A stretch of 64,000 nt of DNA from Candidatus Babelota bacterium (GTDB taxonomy: Bacteria; Babelota; Babeliae; Babelales; Vermiphilaceae): the NCBI GenBank assembly GCA_023382795.1, contig JAHDWT010000003.1:1-64000 (forward strand). Direction: 5' to 3'. The notes under the pieces were generated by a model that saw nothing but the letters and a program-made list of their open reading frames with translations, searched no databases and was not told the origin of the DNA. This document shows, piece after piece, positions 19,992 through 29,439 of this stretch; positions within the stretch are counted from its first letter, which is position 1, and each line of letters opens with the position of its first letter. The translations under genes were made by a program, and so were the position numbers.

Positions 19992-20768
19992 TTACTTGGT
20001 AGCTCGACCCGCAAGAAATGCTATTACTGCAAGTGTCGCTGCTCCAGTTCCAATTATAAGCGGTTGCAATCCCGTTGCCGAATCTTGATCAATCATGTTA
20101 ATAATGTCATTTCTGTCTTTGGGATCGAAGCCCAGTTCAATCAACATTTCGGCACTAAGTGATTTTTCTGTAGATTTTAAGAATTCAGCAATATTTTGCT
20201 TCAAATATACAATTTGTCGCTGCACAGTTTGCTTATCTTGTATCGATAGTTTATTACTCTTTAAAAGCTCATAGTGCAATTTAAGATTGCCTCGCTCAAC
20301 CGCTAACTGTTTTTTTATCGATATTTCCATTTCTTGCTGTTTTTCAAACTGTTTCATCACTTCTTGTTTTTCCTGTAGCTTTTGCTGCAGATCTGCGATT
20401 TGCTCCTCAAATACCCTATTATTCTCCATACATTGAGCCGCATTAGCACTTTCTAGCGCACCAACTTTTTTCTGATATTCCGCTTCTTTCGAAAGAACGG
20501 CATTGCTGCATTTTAAAGAATTATTTTCTTTGGCAAGCTGCGCTTTCTCATATTCCAATTTTTTGTTGTTATTTACCAATTGGACAAATTCTTCTGGCGT
20601 ACATGGACAAGGCACTGAAGAGCTCGACAAATCACCTAGATGATTCTGCGCATAGTCAGCCATTTGTTGTTTTATAGAATTCAAAAAGGGTGACATTTTG
20701 GCACCCGCTCCAACCGATATTAAAGATAGCATTGATATGGCATGTATAGCGCTCATCATCCTAGCCAT
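19992..20768 (-). CDS. Exported coiled-coil protein with C-terminal membrane helix
   Basis: A 258-residue protein: a signal peptide (MMSAIHAISMLSLISVGAGA), a short CPC-containing segment (SVPCPCTPEEFVQLV), about 130 residues of predicted coiled coil (NKKLEYEKAQLAKENNSLKC to EKQQEMEISIKKQL), and a final hydrophobic helix (LIIGTGAATLAVIAFLAG) followed by RATK. GGAG lies eight bases before the ATG at 20768. It could span the periplasm, anchored at its C-terminus. No family recognised; it has its own terminator. Confidence 0.68.
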   Translation of the reverse strand: MARMMSAIHAISMLSLISVGAGAKMSPFLNSIKQQMADYAQNHLGDLSSSSVPCPCTPEEFVQLVNNNKKLEYEKAQLAKENNSLKCSNAVLSKEAEYQKKVGALESANAAQCMENNRVFEEQIADLQQKLQEKQEVMKQFEKQQEMEISIKKQLAVERGNLKLHYELLKSNKLSIQDKQTVQRQIVYLKQNIAEFLKSTEKSLSAEMLIELGFDPKDRNDIINMIDQDSATGLQPLIIGTGAATLAVIAFLAGRATK

Positions 20769-20796
20769 GTTCTCAACTCCTTTTTATTTAGTGGCA

Positions 20797-21921
20797 TTAC
20801 CACCCAAATCGTTGTACTTTTTTTGTTGTGGTTATCTTAAATTGTTTATTCAATTCTTGCAATGAAAGGAGCCCATTTTTAGTTCCCATTTTGGTAATCA
20901 CGCTAGCGCTATTAATAATGCCACGGACAAGCGCTTCTTCGAGCGGCATACCGTGTAATAGACTACCCACAAAGGTAGCACCAAACGCATCTCCAGCCCC
21001 CAGCGTACTTACCACGACAGTAGGCAGACTCGGATGAAATAAAATGCCTTCGTGTGTTGCAACGTACACACCTTCTGCCCCATTAGTTACCACTACCATG
21101 CGCGGACCTTGCTGTAACACCTCCCTAAAAAAATCCCGAACATCAAAACACACATCTTTATATACTATGGATCCCCGTAACAATCGCGGTAAGTCTTTTT
21201 CTCTATTCTCACCTCGCTCTGCTTCTTGATAAAGCAGGCATTTCAGGCGATCTATCGTATGCGCAAAGGTGCGCATTAACACACTCGCTTCCAACGCATT
21301 AAGGATGAGAATATCAATATAGGGTAATGATTGGCGCAACACTAGATCACCAACAACAAGTTGACTGCTTCCCGGATTTGTCGCCACGGCAACACCATGT
21401 TCTTTGGCATGACGCGCAATGGGGAGCAATAAGGCGGAAGATTTTCCTGTCAAAGACGTTATATAAAGTTGATCGGCATGTGCGATTTCTTTGAGTGGAA
21501 ATTCATCAGCGTGCAACTGTGCATTTGCGCCACGATACGCAAAAACCACTCGATCACCACCAGCACAGGGAATAATAAACGACGTCCCTGTCTGTACCTG
21601 AGTATCTTGAACAATAAAACGAGTATCAATACCATCCTGTGCCATGCGCTGCAACACAAATTCTGCAGCTTTATCTGGGCCCAATTTAAAAAATGTGCGC
21701 ACATCAAAATCAAGCAGTCGGAACACCACGGCGGAGTTTGTCGCTCCGCCGCCTGTATGATATTCCAATGTTGAAATATCAATTTTTTTGCCCTCTTCAA
21801 GCAAAAGATAGGATTTCTTTTTAGCATCAACACGCATATCAAGCATGTCTGGTGTCTCATGATGAATAAAAATATCCTGCGTTGCTCCACCGATGGTCAT
21901 TACTTTTTTAATTTCGGACAC
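20797..21921 (-). CDS. PfkB-family sugar/nucleoside kinase
   Basis: A 374-residue ribokinase-like kinase. It has the N-terminal glycine motif YHTGGGATNSAVVFRLL and the C-terminal PfkB signature STLGAGDAFGATFVGSL with the catalytic Asp. The proposed start is GTG at 21921, with GGAGAG eight bases upstream inside the end of lon; an ATG at 21900 lacks a ribosome binding site. A 40-residue insertion between about 225 and 270 (RTFAHTIDRLKCLLYQEAE...) is unusual for the family. The substrate (sugar, adenosine or fructose-phosphate) cannot be assigned. Translational coupling to lon is likely. Confidence 0.85.
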   Translation of the reverse strand: MSEIKKVMTIGGATQDIFIHHETPDMLDMRVDAKKKSYLLLEEGKKIDISTLEYHTGGGATNSAVVFRLLDFDVRTFFKLGPDKAAEFVLQRMAQDGIDTRFIVQDTQVQTGTSFIIPCAGGDRVVFAYRGANAQLHADEFPLKEIAHADQLYITSLTGKSSALLLPIARHAKEHGVAVATNPGSSQLVVGDLVLRQSLPYIDILILNALEASVLMRTFAHTIDRLKCLLYQEAERGENREKDLPRLLRGSIVYKDVCFDVRDFFREVLQQGPRMVVVTNGAEGVYVATHEGILFHPSLPTVVVSTLGAGDAFGATFVGSLLHGMPLEEALVRGIINSASVITKMGTKNGLLSLQELNKQFKITTTKKVQRFGW

Positions 21922-24271
21922 GTTTCTTACTCTCCGATGGTAAGAGCACATGTCGTAGAATCTCATCGGCATGCGCTACCCAAATAACATCTATCCCCTT
22001 TAATGCTTCCTCGGTACCTAAAATATCTTTCTTATTTTTTGAAGGCAAAATAACAAAACGCATTTTGTTACGCTTTGCAGCAAGTACTTTTTCTTTAACT
22101 CCCCCAATTGGCATAACATCACCACGTAAATTTAATTCTCCGGTCATTGCATACTGTGCGTTAATTGGTCGCTGCGTAAGAGCCGAAAGAATTGAAGTCA
22201 GCATAGTCACCCCTGCTGATGGCCCATCTTTGGGAATACCACCTGCAGGAACATGGATATGTAGATCATAATGCGTAAACATACGGTCTTCGATGCCAAA
22301 TTCTTTTGCATGAGCACGTGCATAACTTAAGGCAGCTTGAGCCGACTCTTTCATCACATTGCCAAGCTGACCAGTCAACATAAGCTTACCTTTTCCTGGC
22401 ATCAAAATGGCTTCAACTTTAATCATTTCTCCGCCATATGCTGTCCAAGCAAGCCCATTGGTGATACCAACCATATCTATGTGAAATTCGTCATCTTCAA
22501 CAAACGATCGCGGACCAAGATAAGCTTCAAGTGTATCTCGTGTAAAAGGCGGTATAATATGTGTCTCCACCAACGCACGCGCTGCTTTAGAGCACAATTT
22601 TTGCAGAATACGATTCAGCTGACGTACGCCAGCTTCCTTGGTGTAATTGGTGATAATGTCGCTAAGCACTTCGTCCGTAACGGTAATATTTTGCCCTTCC
22701 AACCCCATGGTAGCAATGGCACGCGAAAAAATATGTTCTTTTGCTATATTCAATTTTTCATCAAGCGTATAGCCAGACAATTGGATAATTTCCATGCGAT
22801 CACGCAATGGCTCAGAAATGGTTTCTAGCGTGTTAGCTGTAGCTATGAATAGCACTTTAGATAAATCAAAAGGAACACCTAAATAATTGTCATAAAATGT
22901 TTTATTTTGTTGCGGATCGAGAACTTCCAACATCGCTGCTGATGGATCACCACGAAAATCAGAACCAATTTTATCAAGTTCATCAATGATGATAACCGGA
23001 TTACAAGAACCAGCCTTGCGCATACCTTGAATTAATCTTCCCGGCATAGCACCAACATAAGTACGCCGATGGCCACGAATCTCTGCTTCATCCTTAACAC
23101 CACCCAATGAAACCCTGAATGACGTTCTGCCAAGCGCCCGAGCAATGGATTGCCCTAGTGACGTTTTACCGGTACCAGGAGGTCCAACAAAACAGATAAT
23201 CGGTGCATAGCCATCCTGCTTGAGATTGCGAACCGAAATAAAATCTAGAATGCGATCCTTAATTTCGCGCAACCCATAATGATCTTCGTCTAAAATTTTT
23301 TGCGCATGTGCAATATCAAGATTGTCCTCAGTTTCATGTCCCCACGGTAATGCAAACATCCATTCCAAATAATTACGTATCACTGCGGCTTCCATGGAGT
23401 CAGGCGATGTGCGTTCTAATCGACCAATCTGCCTGCGCACTTCTTTTTTGATTTCCTCATCAGTTTGCAAATTTTCAAGCTTCGCGTACATCTGCTCTAT
23501 GTCTTCCACATCGTCATCACCAAGCTCTTTTTTGATCGCCTTAAGTTGCTCGCGTAAATAATATTCTTTTTGTGAATCATTCATTGATTCGCGTGCGCGT
23601 GCGCGAATTTTTTCCTGCATTTGTGCAACTTCTATCTCTTTGGTCATCAAATTATAGAGTTTTTCAAGAAGCTCTTTCTGATTTTCAGTCTCCAGCAACT
23701 CCTGAGCAAGCTCCACAGAAAGATTAAGATGCGAGAGGATAAAATCGGCAATCTTATCTGAAGTTTGCATTTTGGAAAGAATCACGTGAAAATCTGGGCT
23801 AAAACTATGGCCTGATGCGGCCATTTTTTCAGATAAAGCTTTTATGTTTTTTACTTGTGCAATAAGCTCTGGCTCTTCTGAAGCTACTTCTTGCGGCACA
23901 CGCTCAATCATCGCCGTTAACACATCTTCTTCAGTAGAAAGATGTTGTACTCGTGCCTTACAAAGCCCCTGCACCAATATTTTTATGCCACCTTCTGGAA
24001 TTTTAATAAGCCGCATCACCGTTGCAATCGTTCCGGTAGTATAAAGATCTTTAGTGCCAATCGCACCCTGACTATCAACCTGCTTCTTGGCAGCCAACAG
24101 TAACACTAATTTAGATTCCTCTAAAGTACGATTGATACCCTTGATAATGCGCTCATCAAGCACCAACAATGGCACAATGGTTTGTGGAAATACCACAACA
24201 TCCATTGTTGGAATAACCGGCAATACCTCCGGCACATGATCTTGCGCATTTTTGTGTAATAGTGTCTTCAT
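21908..24271 (-). CDS. lon: ATP-dependent protease Lon
   Basis: A 787-residue LonA protease. The N-terminal substrate-binding domain (LPVIPTMDVVVFPQTIVPLLV, residues 18-38) and a central coiled coil precede the AAA domain with Walker A GPPGTGKTSLGQ (about 360) and Walker B PVIIIDELDKIG. The S16 protease domain has catalytic Ser in DGPSAGVTM (about 682) and Lys in GGVKEKVLAAKRN (about 724). It degrades misfolded and regulatory proteins. GGGGGAG precedes the ATG. Normal length, intact. Confidence 0.97.
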   Translation of the reverse strand: MKTLLHKNAQDHVPEVLPVIPTMDVVVFPQTIVPLLVLDERIIKGINRTLEESKLVLLLAAKKQVDSQGAIGTKDLYTTGTIATVMRLIKIPEGGIKILVQGLCKARVQHLSTEEDVLTAMIERVPQEVASEEPELIAQVKNIKALSEKMAASGHSFSPDFHVILSKMQTSDKIADFILSHLNLSVELAQELLETENQKELLEKLYNLMTKEIEVAQMQEKIRARARESMNDSQKEYYLREQLKAIKKELGDDDVEDIEQMYAKLENLQTDEEIKKEVRRQIGRLERTSPDSMEAAVIRNYLEWMFALPWGHETEDNLDIAHAQKILDEDHYGLREIKDRILDFISVRNLKQDGYAPIICFVGPPGTGKTSLGQSIARALGRTSFRVSLGGVKDEAEIRGHRRTYVGAMPGRLIQGMRKAGSCNPVIIIDELDKIGSDFRGDPSAAMLEVLDPQQNKTFYDNYLGVPFDLSKVLFIATANTLETISEPLRDRMEIIQLSGYTLDEKLNIAKEHIFSRAIATMGLEGQNITVTDEVLSDIITNYTKEAGVRQLNRILQKLCSKAARALVETHIIPPFTRDTLEAYLGPRSFVEDDEFHIDMVGITNGLAWTAYGGEMIKVEAILMPGKGKLMLTGQLGNVMKESAQAALSYARAHAKEFGIEDRMFTHYDLHIHVPAGGIPKDGPSAGVTMLTSILSALTQRPINAQYAMTGELNLRGDVMPIGGVKEKVLAAKRNKMRFVILPSKNKKDILGTEEALKGIDVIWVAHADEILRHVLLPSESKKRVRN

Positions 24272-24488
24272 TACTCCCCCTTGTATTTTATAGGCTGTAG
24301 GCGTGCTTGCTCACCTAAGATCATTGGTCCCTAATAACTTAAGTGTAAGAAAGCCTAGAAATAAAAGACAATATTTAAACTCAGGCAGTCATAAAACCCT
24401 TCAACTTACTCATGGCTCTTATTTTTTTTATATGCCCACTTATACTGAGCAACAAAGTGTGAGCTTCGACCATCTACGAAAGCCTTCT

Positions 24489-25172
24489 ATGAATCCTCTA
24501 TCAATCACGCTAAGTGGTGTGACAAAAACATATCAGCAAGGAACATCATTCATTTCTGTACTAAATAATATTGATGCAAAATTTGTGCAAGGTGACACCT
24601 ACGCAATTACCGGAAGTTCAGGTTCAGGCAAATCAACCTTATTGCACATCATCGCAGGACTGGAAACACCCGACCATGGTACCGTGACCATCAATGATCA
24701 GAACGGCACTAGTATCTCTTCCAAAGAGTACGCACGCCAGTATACCCCCCAGCTTGGTATCGTTTTTCAACAACCTCACCTCATCAATGAACTCAGTGTT
24801 CTTGAAAATGTCATGCTCAAAGGTCTTATTGCAGGACAGCCTCTACCATCGCGTCAAAAAAGAGTATTAGAAATGCTCGATGCAGTAGGATTAGTCGACA
24901 AAGCACACGTCATGCCATCAACATTGTCCGGTGGCCAACAACAACGTATTGCTATTTTACGTGCTTTATTTAATCAACCCGCCATACTCCTTGCAGACGA
25001 ACCAACCGGAAATCTTGATGCCCAAACCGGAAAAGCAACTATCGATTTTTTGCTCTCTTGCCAACACATTTGGAACATGGGGCTTATCATCTGTTCGCAC
25101 GATGAACACATTATACAAAAAATGCGCCATAGATTAATTTTAAAAAATAGTGCATTGGCGCACCACATATAA
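24489..25172 (+). CDS. lolD: LolD/FtsE-type ABC ATPase
   Basis: A 227-residue ABC ATPase of the LolD/MacB branch: Walker A GSSGSGKSTLL, Q-loop FQQPHLINELSVLENV, signature LSGGQQQRIAILRAL, Walker B AILLADEPTGNLDAQT, switch His in CSHDEH. The start is set at ATG 24489, where family similarity begins (SITLSGVTKTYQQG); the frame is open far upstream without a ribosome binding site. In LolCDE this subunit drives lipoprotein release from the inner membrane, but no LolC/E permease is adjacent. The next gene is murJ. The symbol is by family only. Confidence 0.75.
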   Translation: MNPLSITLSGVTKTYQQGTSFISVLNNIDAKFVQGDTYAITGSSGSGKSTLLHIIAGLETPDHGTVTINDQNGTSISSKEYARQYTPQLGIVFQQPHLINELSVLENVMLKGLIAGQPLPSRQKRVLEMLDAVGLVDKAHVMPSTLSGGQQQRIAILRALFNQPAILLADEPTGNLDAQTGKATIDFLLSCQHIWNMGLIICSHDEHIIQKMRHRLILKNSALAHHI

Positions 25173-25262
25173 CAATCTCAATAACTATTCAAAAAAACCA
25201 CTCATGCTACACTAATGTCGCGTTTTACTTTTCTTTCATTGAATGCCAGGAGCAACGGTTTT

Positions 25263-26825
25263 ATGGCACATAAAAATCATGTTATTAATAAAACTATCCA
25301 AGTAGGCAGTTCCACCCTGCTGAGCCGTATTTTGGGCATTATTCGCGAATTGCTCATGGTGCGTTATCTTGGTGCTGGCGCTGTTTCAGACGCCTTTTTA
25401 ACCGCATTTAAAATTCCCAATTCATTACGAAAAATTTTTGCTGAAGGCGCACTTTCTTCTGCACTCGTTCCATCGCTCGTAAGCCTTTCTAAACAAAATC
25501 ACGGTCAGCATGGCATTAATCAACTTCTTTCACTTGCTTTTTTGATTTTTGAAGGTGCTGTGCTTCTGTTATGCGCCGTTGCCATGATTTTTGCAAAACA
25601 AGTGATTACCCTCGTCGCACCAGGATTTTCAGCAGAACAGATTGCATACGCTACCCCATTTTTACGCATTCTTATGCCTTTTATCTTCTTTGTCTCAAGT
25701 AGTGCACTTTTAGCAGGGGCACTCCAAGCAGTGAAGCATTTCTTTGTACCCGCCATATCATCGGTAATTCTGAACATATTTTTTATTGCTGGCATACTAC
25801 TGGGATTGTTCTTTGGTACCTCTGTCGAAGTATTGTGCTATTTTATTCTTCTAGGAGGAGCCGTTCAATTCGCTGCCCACGTTACCGCTTATCGTAAACT
25901 TGGATTCTCATTTGAACTCTTTGACAAAGGCACCTGGAAAGAATGCAAACACGTGCTACGTAAATTTTTCCCTTGTCTTTTTAGTATGAGCGTCGCAGAA
26001 GTTGGCCTATTTCTGGATACAAGCTTTGCTTCATTTTTGGCCAAAGGATCAGTAACGCTTCTCTATTATGGTAATCGTTTTATGGGAATACCAAGCGGTG
26101 TCTTTGCAGCAGCTCTGTCGACCGTATTATTGCCATATCTTTCGCATCTTGGGCTGTATGCACCAAAACGACTTAGTTTCTATCTACTAGAAATTGCAAA
26201 ACTCGTATTCTGGGTTACCGCACCTACTACGCTTATCATGGGTTTTTTTGCGGATAAAATTTTCTACACCATGTTTTATTCTAAAAATTTTTCACTTGAG
26301 CAAGTATCTGAAGCTCGCCTTATTTTAATTGCATTCCTGGCTGGACTGTTCTTTATTTCACTCAACAAAATTTTGATGAACATATATTATGCTCTGCATA
26401 ATACCACTAAGCCAGCTATTATCGCAGTTATAGCAACCGTCACAAACATTGTTCTCAACTTCATCCTCATGTATTGGCTTCAGGCAGTTGGTCTCGCTCT
26501 AGCAACCACGCTTTCTACTATTCTGCAAACCATACTTTTTGTGTGGTTTCTACGGAAGTATTTTAACTTTAAAATTTATCTACAACCCTTCATGATCTTT
26601 GTAAGAAACTTTAGCATACAAATGTTTGTTATCCTGGCTCCACTTTTTGTGGTGTACCAAGGCATCACAAATCTCATTCATTATTTAGGATCTCCATCGG
26701 CAATTCATTATGCACTTGGAACTGTTTTATTTTGGCTTTGGGTAGGACCACTTATAGGGATAGCCGCATGGCTTCTTTACACAACAAGAAAATTCTTTAA
26801 AATAAGTATTTATTTTCTCAACTAA
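25263..26825 (+). CDS. murJ: Lipid II flippase MurJ
   Basis: A 520-residue MviN/MurJ polytopic membrane protein of the MOP superfamily that flips lipid II for peptidoglycan synthesis. The N-terminus is diagnostic: VGSSTLLSRILGIIRELLMVRYLGAGAVSDAFLTAFKIPNSLRKIFAEGALSSALVPSL. About fourteen membrane segments can be counted. Start at ATG 25263 with GGAG 13 bases upstream; the longer frame from 25215 adds a segment unlike the family. Its presence argues for peptidoglycan synthesis in this organism, together with the M23 peptidase. Confidence 0.93.
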   Translation: MAHKNHVINKTIQVGSSTLLSRILGIIRELLMVRYLGAGAVSDAFLTAFKIPNSLRKIFAEGALSSALVPSLVSLSKQNHGQHGINQLLSLAFLIFEGAVLLLCAVAMIFAKQVITLVAPGFSAEQIAYATPFLRILMPFIFFVSSSALLAGALQAVKHFFVPAISSVILNIFFIAGILLGLFFGTSVEVLCYFILLGGAVQFAAHVTAYRKLGFSFELFDKGTWKECKHVLRKFFPCLFSMSVAEVGLFLDTSFASFLAKGSVTLLYYGNRFMGIPSGVFAAALSTVLLPYLSHLGLYAPKRLSFYLLEIAKLVFWVTAPTTLIMGFFADKIFYTMFYSKNFSLEQVSEARLILIAFLAGLFFISLNKILMNIYYALHNTTKPAIIAVIATVTNIVLNFILMYWLQAVGLALATTLSTILQTILFVWFLRKYFNFKIYLQPFMIFVRNFSIQMFVILAPLFVVYQGITNLIHYLGSPSAIHYALGTVLFWLWVGPLIGIAAWLLYTTRKFFKISIYFLN

Positions 26826-26846
26826 TTGCACATGCAGGAAATATTC

Positions 26847-27269
26847 ATGAAACAGGTTAATTCAGCAGGAATAGTGGTCTATCGTACCCAGAACAACGTG
26901 CAAGAATATCTGCTGCTTCATTACCAAGCCGGCCATTGGGATTTTCCAAAAGGAAAAGTTGAATCTGGAGAATCTCATCAAGAAGCAGCACTCCGAGAAT
27001 TATCTGAAGAAGCTGGTATCACCAGCACCATAATGCCAGGATTTGAACACACGTTTTCTTATGTGTTTCATGATTATGACGGATTGCTTGCCAAAAAAAC
27101 GGTATATTTTTTTGTCGGTGAAACACAATCCAACCACATAACACTCTCACACGAGCACCAGGATTTTATCTGGCTGCCTTATCAGGAAGCTTGCCAAAAA
27201 CTTACCTATGCCAATGCAAAAACATTACTCGATGACGTACACACATTTTTAAACAAGAATATACAATAA
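26847..27269 (+). CDS. Nudix hydrolase, Ap4A-pyrophosphatase-like
   Basis: A 140-residue Nudix protein with box GKVESGESHQEAALRELSEE (G-x5-E-x7-R-E-x2-E-E). The preceding GHWDFPKGKVE and the N-terminal SAGIVVYR are typical of bis(5'-nucleosyl)-tetraphosphatase (asymmetrical) enzymes, which remove alarmone-like dinucleotides. Start at ATG 26847 with AGGAAA upstream. It follows murJ by 21 bases and is probably cotranscribed. Confidence 0.85.
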   Translation: MKQVNSAGIVVYRTQNNVQEYLLLHYQAGHWDFPKGKVESGESHQEAALRELSEEAGITSTIMPGFEHTFSYVFHDYDGLLAKKTVYFFVGETQSNHITLSHEHQDFIWLPYQEACQKLTYANAKTLLDDVHTFLNKNIQ

Positions 27270-27302
27270 CTCATTTTATTATTCATTTATGAAAGGACCT
27301 TT

Positions 27303-27890
27303 ATGGTTTTTAATACACGACACATCTTTGCAGGACTTATGTCACTGACACTACCTCTGAGCATGGTAGCAACGGATATAGATGACGCTATAACAATTGA
27401 AAAAATAACCGAAAAATCAGATGCTCAAACAAATAATACACCATCATCTCTAAAATCTCTTTGGGCAGCCTTTGGAAAAGGCTTGAAATCAGGAGTGCTA
27501 TCAAAAAATGCTGCTATAGGTCTTTTGGTGGGAACTGTCGATAGTCAAAACGATTTAAATAAAAAAACTATCCTCAAAATCGGCGGAGCAGCAGCCATGT
27601 CGACTAGCTTTCAGAGCATTGACGCTATGAAAAATTCTTCGGACAAAACAAGTGTGATATTCACCGAGGAAAATGATACACAAGCTAAAATAGGGATTAA
27701 TAAGAAAGCATTTTCCTTCACAAAATTTATCTACGCAACCGGAGCTGTTACCGGCAATGCGCTTGCATCTACCGTAGCTTATTTCTTCGGAAGAGAATTG
27801 ACGCAGTTGGCAGGCCATGTAGGACTTCAATTTACGTGGAACAACAAAGCTGTTAGTACGAATGAACAAGATGGTTCCGAGGACCAATAA
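27303..27890 (+). CDS. Exported protein of unknown function
   Basis: A 195-residue protein with a signal peptide (MVFNTRHIFAGLMSLTLPLSMVATD) and AAAGGA before the ATG. The mature part contains two Gly/Ala-rich hydrophobic stretches (NAAIGLLVGTVDSQ and FIYATGAVTGNALASTVAYFFG), which may be membrane-inserting helices, and an acidic C-terminus. No family recognised. A strong terminator follows. Confidence 0.65.
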   Translation: MVFNTRHIFAGLMSLTLPLSMVATDIDDAITIEKITEKSDAQTNNTPSSLKSLWAAFGKGLKSGVLSKNAAIGLLVGTVDSQNDLNKKTILKIGGAAAMSTSFQSIDAMKNSSDKTSVIFTEENDTQAKIGINKKAFSFTKFIYATGAVTGNALASTVAYFFGRELTQLAGHVGLQFTWNNKAVSTNEQDGSEDQ

Positions 27891-27910
27891 CTCTAACGAA
27901 TTACCAAAAA

Positions 27911-27947
27911 AAAAGAACCGGACGTTTCAAGAACATCCGGTTCTTTT
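27911..27947. terminator. Bidirectional Rho-independent terminator
   Basis: AAAGAACCGGA pairs with TCCGGTTCTTT around a 13-base loop, with A-rich and T-rich flanks on both strands. It lies between the exported protein gene (plus) and the initiator tRNA gene (minus) and can serve both. Confidence 0.85.
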
Positions 27948-27956
27948 AATATTTTT

Positions 27957-28033
<77 letters not shown>

Positions 28034-28144
28034 ATTCATTGCTTAAGAAATGCGATTATTTAGTTTGAAAAGCGTAAAATACTATAAAAAGCTTATCTTT
28101 AGATTATAACATCTGGACTCATTGTCAAATAAATTTCAAAAAAC

Positions 28145-28549
28145 CTAGATTCGTTCTAACACAACAATTGCATGCGCACATACACTGGTGTGCGTAAAAC
28201 TCGAATGGATAAGCACATCAACGTCACCTGGTTTCTTAATATAGCCATTTAACCCGCTCCAATCGATCTGAATCTCGGGCATCCCGCTAACCTGCCGACT
28301 TATTTTTAGGTTGCGACATAAAGCCAAAAGCGGCAATGAACAAATGAGTAATGGTTGTAATGCCTTGAGTAGAGCCTCTCGAGCTGCAAATCTAACCGCA
28401 AATCGCTCGGCGCTCTTGCTTGGCTCCTGCAAACAATACTGTATCTCCTGTTCACTCAACACTCTCTTCAGGGATTTCATGCTTTTTTGGCGCCACTCTT
28501 CAAAGCGACTTATCTGCACTGCATCAATTCCTACGCCTATAATTGGCAT
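28145..28549 (-). CDS. acpS: Holo-[acyl-carrier-protein] synthase
   Basis: A 134-residue AcpS that transfers 4'-phosphopantetheine from CoA to ACP. The two family motifs are present: IIGVGIDAVQISRFE at the N-terminus (metal-binding Asp) and AERFAVRFAAREALLKAL (Glu of the second metal ligand in the A-x-R/K-E-A segment). Normal length. It implies a working fatty-acid synthesis carrier protein. It is downstream of the initiator tRNA in the opposite reading sense of the flanking exported protein genes. Confidence 0.93.
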   Translation of the reverse strand: MPIIGVGIDAVQISRFEEWRQKSMKSLKRVLSEQEIQYCLQEPSKSAERFAVRFAAREALLKALQPLLICSLPLLALCRNLKISRQVSGMPEIQIDWSGLNGYIKKPGDVDVLIHSSFTHTSVCAHAIVVLERI

Positions 28550-28692
28550 GGTGTCCCCAATCTACTGCTATCGAGAGCTTTTGTGATCATATAAAAATAT
28601 GGATATAGTATAAGGTAGGTGAACAGATCTACACAACAGGCTTTTTCACCCGTACCCACCGCCTAGTAAGCTCGAAACATGGAGGAATTATC

Positions 28693-29427
28693 ATGAATTT
28701 TCGTCTATTCGTAACGAATGTCTGGTCTATAGTCTTGATCTTATATTCCTTTAACACATCATCCGTACACGCCTTGCAGTCAATCAAACCTGTTGCACCT
28801 GCCTTAGCTGCGCGCTATATGCCTGCACGAACCTATAAAGGGCTCACTGAGCACTATCGCCATGTACTTCAACTAGTTGAGGCGCATTGGCGTATTCCTA
28901 CCTCAGAGCAAACTGATCCCGACAGCTATTCGGCTTGCGAACAAGCTCTCGAAACTTTTTTTGAAGAAATATGTAAAAATTCGTGCACCCGATCACTGGA
29001 TGACTATCTCGCACAACTCGAGCTTGATATCCGGGTACTTAGCAATCTGGAGCACATGCTCGAAACATCTCCCCAAGAAGTACGCGCGCTTAAACCCGGC
29101 ATGAGTTCATTACGTAAAGCACTCATATACATTCGCGGTATCATGCAATATCATCGTTTTTACCATCACTGCATACAACAACTTATCGCTGTTCAAGGTT
29201 CGTTCACACAAGAATTTTCGCTTCTCAAAAATAGGGAGATTCTCACTCTTGCTGCTCATCTACGCAGCAACGCGACGCGCAATTATTGCAGTGACATTGC
29301 CATGACAACCGAACGCATCAAGGTTGCTATCGCATTAGCCCAACCTCGTTATCCACAACTTACCAAAGAGCTCGTGGCATTACTTAAATCATGTGAACAC
29401 ATAAAAGAGATTTATGAAAAAATATAG
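28693..29427 (+). CDS. Exported helical protein of unknown function
   Basis: A 244-residue protein with a signal peptide (VWSIVLILYSFNTSSVHA) and a strong GGAGG seven bases before the ATG. The mature part is almost entirely predicted alpha-helix with four cysteines (two close, ICKNSCTRSL). No family recognised. It precedes the PgeF-like gene by 12 bases and may share its transcript. Confidence 0.65.
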   Translation: MNFRLFVTNVWSIVLILYSFNTSSVHALQSIKPVAPALAARYMPARTYKGLTEHYRHVLQLVEAHWRIPTSEQTDPDSYSACEQALETFFEEICKNSCTRSLDDYLAQLELDIRVLSNLEHMLETSPQEVRALKPGMSSLRKALIYIRGIMQYHRFYHHCIQQLIAVQGSFTQEFSLLKNREILTLAAHLRSNATRNYCSDIAMTTERIKVAIALAQPRYPQLTKELVALLKSCEHIKEIYEKI

Positions 29428-29439
29428 TAAGGCTATGCT

